A program made the position numbers and the translations under genes. The notes under the pieces were generated by a model that was not told where the DNA came from, ran no database searches, and worked only from the letters and a program-made list of their open reading frames with translations. From positions 1-6,161 of the forward strand of contig JAATVS010000312.1 of the NCBI GenBank assembly GCA_014523695.1: 6,161 nt of DNA. Direction: 5' to 3'. Below are positions 1-5,455 of this stretch, piece by piece (the stretch's first letter is position 1; every line of letters starts with the position of its first letter). This stretch comes from Nitrososphaerales archaeon TH5895 (lineage in GTDB: Archaea > Thermoproteota > Nitrososphaeria > Nitrososphaerales > Nitrososphaeraceae).

Positions 1-2
1 AA

Positions 3-314
3 GGGCAGGGCTTTAATGTCGAATCATTCACAGATCCAATTGTGGCACTAAGGCAATTTGCGCAAGAAGATACTTCAAAATATGATTTAGTGGTGATGGA
101 CGTTCGTATGCCACAACTTAATGGCTTACAGCTTTACCAGAGGCTTAGAGCAATCAATTCGACTGTTAAGATCCTTTTTGTGACCGCCCTAGATGCTGCC
201 GAAGAACTCATTACGTTGTTGTCTGATGTGGTCGCAGATCAAGTCATCATGAAACCTGTGAGCCGGGATAGATTCCTTAATTACGTGGACCTCGCAGTTA
301 GAGAAAAGGGTTAG
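3..314 (+). CDS. Receiver-only response regulator, 5' end outside the window
   Basis: This is a CheY-like receiver domain that accepts phosphate from a histidine kinase; no output domain follows it. The frame is open from the left edge, so the GTG at 42 is an internal valine codon and not the start. Of the 103 visible residues, the phospho-acceptor aspartate is D33 in LVVMDVRMPQLNG. The conserved Thr is T61 in ILFVTALD and the conserved Lys-Pro is K84-P85 in IMKPVS. Only about the first 20 residues, including the N-terminal acidic pair, should be missing. The protein ends right after the last receiver helix, so it must act through protein partners or be a phosphate shuttle. Stand-alone receivers of this type are abundant in soil ammonia-oxidising archaea (family knowledge; the lineage is inferred). 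Its 3' end is duplicated downstream at 367-399. Confidence 0.9.
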   Translation, partial: GQGFNVESFTDPIVALRQFAQEDTSKYDLVVMDVRMPQLNGLQLYQRLRAINSTVKILFVTALDAAEELITLLSDVVADQVIMKPVSRDRFLNYVDLAVREKG

Positions 315-323
315 CCGGGCCTG
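291..323 (+). repeat. Direct repeat copy 1, the 3' end of the response-regulator gene
   Basis: This 33-base stretch covers the last codons and stop of the receiver gene plus nine bases beyond it. It recurs at 367-399. The shared core (299-319 against 374-394) is 21 identical bases, and the flanks match with one deletion and one insertion. Confidence 0.85.
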
Positions 324-366
324 TTACCAGAAATAATATATTGAATATACTGTGTTTGACCTGGAT

Positions 367-399
367 CTCGCAGTAGAGAAAAGGGTTAGCCGGGACCTG
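367..399 (+). repeat. Direct repeat copy 2, a non-coding echo of the gene's 3' end
   Basis: This is the second copy of the receiver-gene tail. It lies outside any reading frame and follows about 43 AT-rich bases. Relative to copy 1 it lacks one T near its start (CTCGCAGTAGAG against CTCGCAGTTAGAG) and has an extra A after CCGGG. Weaker similarity (TGACCT/GGACCT) may extend it leftwards. It could be the scar of a tandem duplication, a remnant of a paralogous receiver gene, or a footprint of integration at the 3' end of a gene. Confidence 0.8.
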
Positions 400-930
400 C
401 GTCCTCCGATGAACAATTGTGTACCAAGGATCTTTTATTGGTTTGAAACAGATAACGATCAGAAATTTCTCTTACCAAATATATATCTGGAAAAGTAATA
501 GATTGTACTGACTATGTTATCTCCATTTTCTATACTTAAAAAGGAAAAATAGTAAGTTCAAATCATTAGATGTATGGAACAGCTTAAGGAAGACGGTGAT
601 GATCTATCATGTCAGTAAATATCTATTTACATTCCTGCCATTTACTATCAACAAACGCATACATCTTTTCTTAGGCATTATTTGACCTATACGTATAGTA
701 AAAAGCGAGCATTGCGATGTAGATGCACCTTTGTCATTGGAACTTTTGCTGGTTTTGGTATTGATGTCATATTATTTACTAGATGATATTATAGCGTTTC
801 AATATTAAAACTTATACGTAAATAGGGGTTGTCCCTTACCGAGGGATTTTCCGAATATTAGTATCATTTATGGAAATGGAGCACTGTCAAGTTTGTTTCA
901 AAACTTCAAACGACCCTTAATAAATCCTAC
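400..930. other. AT-rich stretch without a convincing gene
   Basis: No frame shows a protein with recognisable motifs. Two bits look faintly protein-like. The first is an open but start-less plus-strand frame ending at 786, with a membrane-helix-like tail (FVIGTFAGFGIDVILFTR, 730-783). The second is a 16-codon ORF at 870-920 (MEMEHCQVCFKTSNDP) with a CxxC pair. Both are too short to call genes. A perfect 12-bp palindrome (CTATACGTATAG) lies at 687-698. A weak 5-bp hairpin followed by T's (TCCCT...AGGGATTTT) lies near 833-850. No tRNA or rRNA was seen. Confidence 0.5.
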
Positions 931-1107
931 ATGACAACAACCTGCATGCACCGCCGGAACTACTATATCATGAAACTATTTTGTATCAGTTCTAGACGCA
1001 ACAAGAATAGGTATCAAATTATGTTCTTTAAACAGAGAACTTTTGCAAGATATTCTGTTCAGTTAACAAGTCCAGTTAAATACTATTCAATTAACAAGTC
1101 CAGATAA
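931..1107 (+). CDS. Possible 58-aa basic hypothetical protein (doubtful)
   Basis: An ATG-initiated frame of 58 codons, rich in Lys, Arg, Tyr and Ser, has no recognisable domain and no TATA box at the expected distance. Its last third runs through a 28-base-period tandem repeat. Because that period is not a multiple of three, the repeat is read in two different frames, which argues against long-standing selection on the protein. I list it only because it is the longest ATG-started frame in this otherwise empty kilobase; it may be chance. Confidence 0.2.
   Translation: MTTTCMHRRNYYIMKLFCISSRRNKNRYQIMFFKQRTFARYSVQLTSPVKYYSINKSR
1058..1103 (+). repeat. Two-copy tandem repeat, period 28
   Basis: TTCAGTTAACAAGTCCAG (1058-1075) recurs as TTCAATTAACAAGTCCAG (1086-1103) with one substitution in 18 bases. 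The 10-base spacer is AT-rich. Function is unknown; it could be a pair of protein-binding sites or a slippage duplication. Confidence 0.75.
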
Positions 1108-1336
1108 GTTTCTCCTAGTACAAATTGTCTATCATATATAAAGAGATATATTCTAAATCCGAACAATATGTTATACCTAGCATCTCCACTAATAACCTAG
1201 TATATCTTTTAGTTGCCCACATTAAGGGAGGATATTTACAGTATTAGCGAGTTTATTAATGAAGATTGGATAGCAAGTTATGGTTGTTATAGACAAGAGA
1301 TTATCTAGATTTACTTCTAACACATAGAAAGTGATC
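1108..1336. other. Short non-coding stretch before the VOC gene
   Basis: The only open frame of note is 31 codons on the plus strand (1213-1308, TTG start, ending in YGCYRQEII and a stop). A GGGAGG at 1226-1231 resembles a ribosome-binding site, but no start codon follows at a sensible distance. I see no other structure. The stretch is downstream of the minus-strand VOC gene, so its right end should contain that gene's transcript end. Confidence 0.35.
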
Positions 1337-1777
1337 TTAATCCTTGATATCTTTTAATCCACCTGTCGTTTGTCCGATCTCGATTATATACCCATCAGGA
1401 TCACGCATGTAACAACGGATCTCCAAAGCATGATTCTTTGGCTCGGTAAGAAACTCCGCTCCCTTCTTTCGCCAATCCTCATAAGAAGTCTGGATGTCTG
1501 CGACACGGATATTCATGAAGCTACTAAATTCATTCGGGTTCTCGGGGGTATGAAGGGATATGGTTGGTTTATCGTCTGTAGGTCCTCCCCCTAGGTTCAA
1601 AACCAACCCGCTGTTGGCAATCTGGATGATAGTAGGTTCCCCGCTGCGGATGACTTTTCCTCCGAGAATGCGAAGATAAAAGTCTGCTGACCGCTTAACA
1701 TCGGCTACAGTTAGAAACTGCGTGAGGACAAAACCTTCTTTGGGAGCATATTGATAGTCGGCACTTTTCATTGTCAT
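1337..1777 (-). CDS. VOC-superfamily protein (glyoxalase/dioxygenase-like fold)
   Basis: At 146 aa this is the usual length for a single vicinal-oxygen-chelate protein with two beta-alpha-beta-beta-beta modules. Module 1 runs from about residue 15 to 65 (FLTVADVKRSADFYLRILGG is the classic first strand and helix). Module 2 runs from about 86 to 136 and ends in RDPDGYIIEIGQ, the hallmark family ending with the metal-ligand glutamate E133. The usual first and third metal ligands are not obvious: Q20 and N89 sit where His is common. The substrate, and even metal use, therefore cannot be assigned. Relatives include glyoxalase I, ring-cleaving dioxygenases and bleomycin/fosfomycin resistance proteins. 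The start is ATG at 1777, with a second ATG two codons on; a purine-rich AGAAGAAGAT lies just upstream. It is a single intact gene with no operon partner, convergent with the empty region. Confidence 0.88.
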   Translation of the reverse strand: MTMKSADYQYAPKEGFVLTQFLTVADVKRSADFYLRILGGKVIRSGEPTIIQIANSGLVLNLGGGPTDDKPTISLHTPENPNEFSSFMNIRVADIQTSYEDWRKKGAEFLTEPKNHALEIRCYMRDPDGYIIEIGQTTGGLKDIKD

Positions 1778-1876
1778 CTTATCTTCTTCTTTCGAATCAC
1801 TACTATTTTGAATTTGTTATTGACTCATTTATTCAAACTATCTAGCGTTACTTTTCGCCCCCTACTAATATCGTTT

Positions 1877-2065
1877 CTATCTCATATAGTTAATTGTCCC
1901 TTTTGTTGCATTAAGGATGAAATCAGCAGAATGGCCTGCAGGATTGTCATATAGTACTATTGTTTTTCCTGTTACTCCATGAGTGTATGCATTACTGGAT
2001 GAGTAGATAGGTTTTAGTGGAACCTGTCCATTTACCCAATTTGTCCGGTAGAATAGCCTTATCAT
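1877..2065 (-). CDS. Possible 62-aa hypothetical protein or gene fragment
   Basis: The ATG-started frame has a balanced, protein-like composition (for example PIYSSSNAYTHGVTGKTIV and a later NPAGHSADFILNATKG). It has no signal peptide, membrane helix or domain that I recognise. The Thr/Ser/Asn-rich, beta-prone sequence recalls a piece of an extracellular or surface protein, and it stops abruptly. It could be a small gene, the relic of a larger one, or chance. Its start lies 54 bases from that of the plus-strand membrane-protein gene, so if real it is divergently transcribed from it. An A/T-rich TTAATTTC about 24 bases upstream is only a weak TATA-box candidate. Confidence 0.3.
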   Translation of the reverse strand: MIRLFYRTNWVNGQVPLKPIYSSSNAYTHGVTGKTIVLYDNPAGHSADFILNATKGTINYMR

Positions 2066-2119
2066 GTTTCAAAGAAGAGGGAAGAAATTAAGAGGCATAT
2101 TTACACTAATGAATCCTTA

Positions 2120-2326
2120 GTGGTGGGTAAGGATAGAGTCATTACAGTAGCAATCATGATAGGACTATTTGGAGGTTTAGTAGGCGGACCAATAACTAGC
2201 TTGATATACTACGATGCCGCTCCTGAAGAAAGATTCTACTTATTCATAATTCCCGAGATTATAGGGTTTATCTGCGCAGGTCTCATGGTATACTTTGGCA
2301 AACTTAAGAAAAAGTCACAGGTTTGA
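2120..2326 (+). CDS. Small two-helix membrane protein, function unknown
   Basis: The 68-aa product has a short N-terminal basic stretch and a first hydrophobic segment at about residues 7-30 (VITVAIMIGLFGGLVGGPIT...). A charged loop (YYDAAPEERFY) follows, then a second hydrophobic segment at about 40-59 (FIIPEIIGFICAGLMVYFG) and a basic tail (KLKKK). This predicts a hairpin in the cytoplasmic membrane with both ends inside. No ATG is available in frame; GTG at 2120 or the adjacent GTG at 2123 is the best start. I recognise no family. Just before its stop lies an A-run (AAGAAAAAG), after which the -1 frame stays open to 2420; see the findings. Confidence 0.6.
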   Translation: MVGKDRVITVAIMIGLFGGLVGGPITSLIYYDAAPEERFYLFIIPEIIGFICAGLMVYFGKLKKKSQV

Positions 2327-2479
2327 TTCTATCTGTCTATTATTGGTTTGGAATGCTGAAGCACAGGAACGTTATGAATACTGTAACCGGTCAGGTGATT
2401 CTGATCCGCCGACAAGATAATATACTTCAATCTGAGGTTCATCTTTAAAATAAAATATCTGAATCGTATACTATATGAG

Positions 2480-2899
2480 CTAGCTGTTGTCTCCTACATC
2501 ACTTATCAGCAGGTTTATTCTTGGTTCATTCTTACCAACAAATTCTAATGCAGTTGTACGGCAATGATTACCCCTTACAATTCTAAGATCTACGTTATTA
2601 CCAAATTTTGAGAAAACCTTGTTAAGCGTTAAAGATCCAATTTCATCTGCAATTGTAAATAGTTTGATGTGAGCCCCTAATTTCGCAAGACAGTATGCAA
2701 TGTTTATAGCGTTACCTCCTCTTATATCAGTAGCAGAAATTCCTCGAAGAGCACCACCGCCATGTTTTGATTTCTCCGATAAAGCATCAAGTAACTGCTT
2801 TTGAGATGTGAAAGTCAAAATCCTGTCCATAGAAAAGTCTGGCATTACTGCAATGGTCTTGCTGATGGTGCCATTTTCTAGGCTGTCTAGCGTCCTCAA
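2480..2899 (-). pseudogene. Truncated PfkB-family sugar/nucleoside kinase (N-terminal half)
   Basis: The 139 residues match the N-terminal half of a ribokinase-like (PfkB) fold. First comes an N-terminal strand with an Asp (VMPDFSMDRIL). A glycine-rich substrate-binding stretch follows: HGGGALRG at about 47-54 and the PfkB signature-1 region RGGNAINIAYCLAKLGAHIKLF. The lid-type strand TTALEFVGKNEPRINLLIS is next. The family runs to about 300 aa, and its C-terminal half carries the ATP-binding region and the catalytic DTxGAGD Asp. Here the frame stops straight after LLISDVGDNS, and none of the three minus-strand frames further down resumes the family sequence. The piece should not be an active kinase, so I call it a 3'-truncated relic. 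The start used is TTG at 2899, as there is no in-frame ATG after the upstream TAA. A TATA-like box stands upstream. Confidence 0.75.
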
Positions 2900-2923
2900 T
2901 ACCTCGCCAAATATTTGATTTGG

Positions 2924-2936
2924 AACTTATATATGG
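2924..2936 (-). promoter_or_regulatory. TATA-like box upstream of the PfkB fragment
   Basis: Read on the minus strand this is CCATATATAAG, a good archaeal TATA-box match about 30 bases before the TTG start. Between the box and the start lies a short inverted repeat, CCAAAT-N5-ATTTGG (2907-2923), which could be an operator or chance. The promoter may have outlived the function of the gene. Confidence 0.4.
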
Positions 2937-2981
2937 TTTTTGGCAAACCTATGTATCTACAGACGAAGAGCTAATACCTAA

Positions 2982-3074
2982 CTATTGTGATATTATTCTA
3001 AAACATCGTCCCGCAAATATCTTGTTACCATTCGCTGCCTCAGGTATCTCATCTAGTCTTCTCGGTATTTCCAC
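2982..3074 (-). CDS. Possible 30-aa ORF downstream of the terminase
   Basis: A GTG-started frame begins 25 bases after the terminase stop on the same strand. The product reads like protein (EIPRRLDEIPEAANGNKIFA, then GRCFRIISQ) but is too short to place in a family. In a tailed-virus late cluster a portal or connector gene often follows the large terminase, so this could be the start of such a gene cut short. I infer that from position only. Confidence 0.25.
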   Translation of the reverse strand: MEIPRRLDEIPEAANGNKIFAGRCFRIISQ

Positions 3075-3099
3075 TTCATTACATGCCAGGAACTAGGGC

Positions 3100-4138
3100 T
3101 TAAATGGTATTTCTTGGAATCTCATAGTTCAGACAAGCGAGTCTAAACGCATCTAGTAGATCATCATGTGCTGTTTGATACTTGTCTAGTTTCCAATCAT
3201 CTAATACGATTGCCGTTCTTAACGAGGTTATCAACTCCTGCAGAGAAGGGTGTATTTTGATAAACCTCTTAGACATCAACGTATAAGTCCACTGGAGCAT
3301 CGCTTTATGTCTTTTCTGAAAGTTAACAGGGATAATCTGCCAACTGCTGTTGCGGAAAGCCCAAATCTCTTCTTCAGTAAAGTCGTGATACTCTTGGTAC
3401 TCTCCGAATCTTCTTTTCAGTTCTCTTATGACCTCAGGATTTGCTCCATCAACATAAACTCTAGTACAATGGTACCTTTGTTTAAGTTGCATTACATGAC
3501 CGATAATCTCATTCATCTGGGGCTTTTCGAAACTTTGAGTACAGAATACTTCTACCTTGTTGTTTCTGTATTGAGTGATCACAATGGCAAACTTCGACGT
3601 GTCCCCCCATGCTACATCAATTCCCATACTTCTTCCTATCATCTCGCTTGTAGACCAGTCTATCATTTCTTGTCCTTCCTTCTGAGTACATATCGCTGCT
3701 TCGATGTCGAGAGTATGAAACACGTTACCAACTTTTCCTAGGTATTTGAGATTATACTCTTTCAAATGAAGGAGATGCTTTGGCCTTCTCTATCTCTTCT
3801 CGATAGTAGATCTTATCCAGGCCGTAGGTATAGTCTAAACGTAGACGTTTATACAGACACGAATTCTCAGGCTCTCTCTCAATCCTTTCAAACAGACCAT
3901 CCGGCGCATTCGGAGTACTAACCATTACTATCCAGGGATTTGACTTCGCAATGTACCTTTCAGAGACATCTCTTGCATCATGCTGCTGGCCTGGCGGAAA
4001 AAAGTCTGCTTCGTCTAAGAGGATGAAGGAGACATTTGGCAAACCACGCATGGAATCTAGGTGATGAGAAGGATATGCTTCTATGTGTTACTCCATTAAG
4101 TTCAATAACTGTTTCTCTTGTATCAAACTCTAAGGGTA
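3100..4138 (-). pseudogene. Large terminase (TerL), 5'-truncated with two frameshifts
   Basis: TerL is the DNA-packaging motor of tailed viruses: an N-terminal ATPase plus a C-terminal RNase H-like nuclease. Three minus-strand pieces line up in order. Piece 1 (about 4138-4084, ...FDTRETVIELNGV) joins piece 2, in which HIEAYPSHHLDSMRGLP leads into the Walker B strand FILLDEADFF and the coupling motif VMVSTPNAPDG (open 4087-3752). Piece 3 (3765-3100) is the nuclease, with conserved acidic sites at D50 (GIDVAWGDTS), D106 (VYVDGANP) and the HDDLLDAF cluster near D201-D205. Piece 1 to 2 (near 4081-4090) and piece 2 to 3 (near 3757-3763) each need a +1 shift. The Walker A half is absent, so the gene is dead even without the frameshifts. 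The nuclease piece alone (TTG start) would give 221 aa and keeps its acidic residues, so separate expression is possible but unsupported. The gene points to an integrated tailed virus of archaea. Confidence 0.88.
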
Positions 4139-4354
4139 GCACCGCGGTACAAAATGGCAATTGTTACTGGAGTAGTGATCTTTGCATTATTTATTACGCT
4201 GCTCCCTTTAATACAGAATGCAACTGCGCGTCTTCCATTCTTGGTAGGTGTCGTAATAACGATTGCGATATTAGTTGTGCTCATGACTTATGTAATAATG
4301 CCAGCTGTTACATGGCTACTTCGACCATGGTTGTCAAAGAAGAGATTATTCTGA
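4118..4354 (+). pseudogene. C-terminal membrane tail of an ABM-type protein, 5'-truncated
   Basis: From about position 4139 the frame reads APRYKMAIVTGVVIF..., then a second hydrophobic segment (PFLVGVVITIAILVVLMTYV) and IMPAVTWLLRPWLSKK. This matches the C-terminal tail of a family of antibiotic-biosynthesis-monooxygenase-domain proteins. In that family a dimeric alpha-beta barrel of about 100 aa is followed by PPR(W/Y)K, two membrane helices, a T-(Y/W)-x-V-M-P motif and a terminal W-L. The ABM domain is missing; upstream of the tail the DNA is already terminase on the other strand. Start codons here (TTG at 4118, ATG at 4154) lie in or after foreign sequence, so a functional product is unlikely, though a two-helix peptide could still be made. 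Family assignment rests on the tail motifs alone. Confidence 0.65.
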
Positions 4355-4425
4355 GAGTCTGTACCTGATCCAGATCTTTATATTTTGAGCCTACTTGCAC
4401 AGACTGTGAGAGATAGGCTAAATAA

Positions 4426-4602
4426 TTATTCCAAAACTGTTATTTCTGTGGGCTCTGCTTTAAACCCAATCTTGCCGTGGGTCCCGTCACAGTATGGCTT
4501 ACTATTAGACGCTCCACATCTACACATAGCAGCAAAGACAGTGCCATCTACAGTTATTAGGTTAGGACCGTTTGCATTGCATTTAATCACAACTCTTGCC
4601 AT
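4426..4602 (-). CDS. CDGSH iron-sulfur domain protein
   Basis: This 58-aa protein carries the complete CDGSH motif C-x-C-x2-S-x3-P-x-C-D-G-T-H. The 2Fe-2S ligands are C27, C29, C38 and H42, the three-Cys one-His set typical of mitoNEET-like proteins. The family carries labile, redox-active 2Fe-2S clusters; a partner or reaction for this one is not known. The open frame extends upstream to 4740, but I choose ATG at 4602. MARVVIKCNANGPN is the normal N-terminus of short archaeal members, and a TATA-like box centred about 26 bases upstream fits leaderless transcription from this ATG. The gene looks intact. It stands alone between virus-derived wreckage, on the same strand as the terminase and the unknown pseudogene. 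A 16-bp palindrome upstream of the TATA box suggests regulation. Confidence 0.9.
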   Translation of the reverse strand: MARVVIKCNANGPNLITVDGTVFAAMCRCGASNSKPYCDGTHGKIGFKAEPTEITVLE

Positions 4603-4621
4603 AACTTGATCGTATAGCAGA

Positions 4622-4634
4622 TGATATATATACA
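4622..4634 (-). promoter_or_regulatory. TATA-box candidate of the CDGSH gene
   Basis: The alternating AT run (read on the minus strand as GTATATATATCAT) is centred about 26 bases before the ATG at 4602. That is the spacing from TATA box to transcription start in archaea, so the mRNA would be leaderless. It supports the short start over the longer open frame. Confidence 0.6.
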
Positions 4635-4660
4635 CATCGTAGCAGGCAATTATCTCATTG

Positions 4661-4676
4661 GGACTGAATTCAGTCC
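4661..4676. promoter_or_regulatory. Perfect 16-bp palindrome, candidate operator
   Basis: GGACTGAATTCAGTCC is its own reverse complement over all 16 bases, with no spacer. It lies about 58 bases before the CDGSH start and about 27 bases beyond its TATA box, where archaeal activators or repressors commonly bind. It is a plausible site for a dimeric regulator; no second copy was noticed in the window. Confidence 0.5.
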
Positions 4677-4753
4677 AACAGAAATTAAAGTGGCTAGACT
4701 TCACTGTCCTAAGTTCTAAATCACCACGACTGATAGTCATCTATAGATACCAC

Positions 4754-5279
4754 CTATCTTTCCGACCATTTCACCCTAGACGAAGTAAAATCTCTGAAAG
4801 TTGGTGTGTGAATTTCCTTTCCAGACATTACCACTGCTCTACCAGTTCTGAAATAGCTCAATCTGTTATTTGCTGTTGTATGCATAACGTTTGTAAGGTT
4901 CACGTAGCATCGCATTACCTCCTGGTCTTCTACTTCCACAAATGCTTGCTGCCATTGTTTGGTTCCTATAATACCATTGTCAATAAACAGGTCCAAAGTT
5001 TCTATCGGATCTTTTCTTTTATAGAAGTACCGTTGTCATTCATCACTATTTTTTCCAGGGCTAGGTCTATTTTCTGAACTGTTTTGTCTTCTAACTCTAC
5101 TTCATTCATAATGTCGCCCATGATTGCCTTCCTGATAATCTGTACGTTATCGCCAAATCCATTAGTGTCCGTACTCGCCTCTAACCCTTATAATTTCTGT
5201 TCTTTCATTTGAGTCGACGCTCTGTTATGGCTTTGATTTGTTCCTGACAGAAATCATTGAACCTTTGACTTGATATCAA
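4754..5279 (-). pseudogene. Unrecognised gene broken by at least three frameshifts
   Basis: Four minus-strand pieces read as good protein and appear to belong together. The first (5279-5205) is ISSQRFNDFCQEQIKAITER. The second (about 5213-5162) is SNERTEIIRVRGEYG. The third (5187-5002) is TNGFGDNVQIIRKAIMGDIM..., continuing to NDNGTSIKEK. The fourth (about 5017-4754) is DPIETLDLFIDNGIIGTKQW..., ending in TPTFRDFTSSRVKWSER. The joins need +1, +1 and -1 shifts; the last falls in an A-rich run (AAAAGAAAAG), as if one A had been lost. Each piece ends at a stop just past its join. I do not recognise the family. It is acidic to neutral, with a helix-rich N-terminal part and a beta-rich C-terminal part. 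Its strand and proximity to the terminase make a viral origin plausible. The true start is unknown, and the first join is the least certain. The opposite-strand frame at 4658-5077 is its shadow. Confidence 0.55.
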
Positions 5280-5455
5280 ACACCAGTAACTAGTTAGTAC
5301 ATAGAGGTCTAAAACAATTTTTTCCTTTTTAATCAAGAATGAAAACTGACAACTAAAGCTACTACCTATCAGGTTAGAGATTTAGTGTCAGTATAGTAGG
5401 GATCAGATTCAGTCTATACAGATCCCTTGGACCGCCAGTATCTCAAGATCCTTTT
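5280..5455. other. Intergenic region between divergent genes
   Basis: This lies between the broken minus-strand gene and the right-hand plus-strand genes. A minus-strand frame stays open through part of it, continuous with the first piece of the pseudogene, but its composition gives no confidence that it is coding. The right part holds overlapping inverted repeats (5391-5426), listed separately. Confidence 0.4.
5391..5426. repeat. Interleaved pair of 6-bp inverted repeats
   Basis: GTATAG (5391-5396) pairs with CTATAC (5414-5419), and GGGATC (5399-5404) pairs with GATCCC (5421-5426). The two pairs interleave, as in a pseudoknot or two overlapping dyad sites. They end 29 bases before the start of the 42-aa gene, in its likely promoter region. 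Six-base arms are short, so chance is possible. Confidence 0.35.

Noticed and set aside
42..44. GTG as start of the response regulator
   Set aside because: The frame is open to the left edge with receiver-like residues (GQGFNVESFTDP) before it, so this is an internal valine.
550..575. AGTTCAAATC resembling a tRNA T-loop
   Set aside because: The bases on either side do not form a T-stem, and no acceptor or anticodon arm can be folded around it.
1226..1231. GGGAGG as a ribosome-binding site
   Set aside because: No ATG, GTG or TTG follows at a workable distance with an open frame.
1370..1594. Plus-strand frame of 74 codons
   Set aside because: Antisense to the intact VOC gene.
2478..2485. AGCTAGCT palindrome, also at 5590-5597
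   Set aside because: An 8-base palindrome occurring twice in 6 kb, with unrelated flanks, is expected by chance.
3250..3741. Plus-strand frame of 163 codons
   Set aside because: It is antisense to the terminase nuclease domain, whose motifs are unmistakable; a shadow.
3752..3768. Programmed +1 frameshifting in the terminase
   Set aside because: The gene already lacks its Walker A half and has a second frameshift, so decay or sequence error explains it more simply.
4036..4368. Plus-strand frame of 110 codons, Cys/Asn/Ser-rich
   Set aside because: It overlaps the terminase relic and the ABM tail in a different frame and shows no motif; a shadow.
4603..4740. N-terminal extension of the CDGSH frame to an ATG at 4740
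   Set aside because: It would add 46 unrelated residues and run through the TATA box and the palindrome. Short archaeal CDGSH proteins start at MAR-, and promoter spacing supports the ATG at 4602.
4658..5077. Long plus-strand frame of 139 codons
   Set aside because: It is rich in Cys, His, Phe and Ser with no domain, and lies antisense to the coding-like pieces of the broken minus-strand gene; a shadow.
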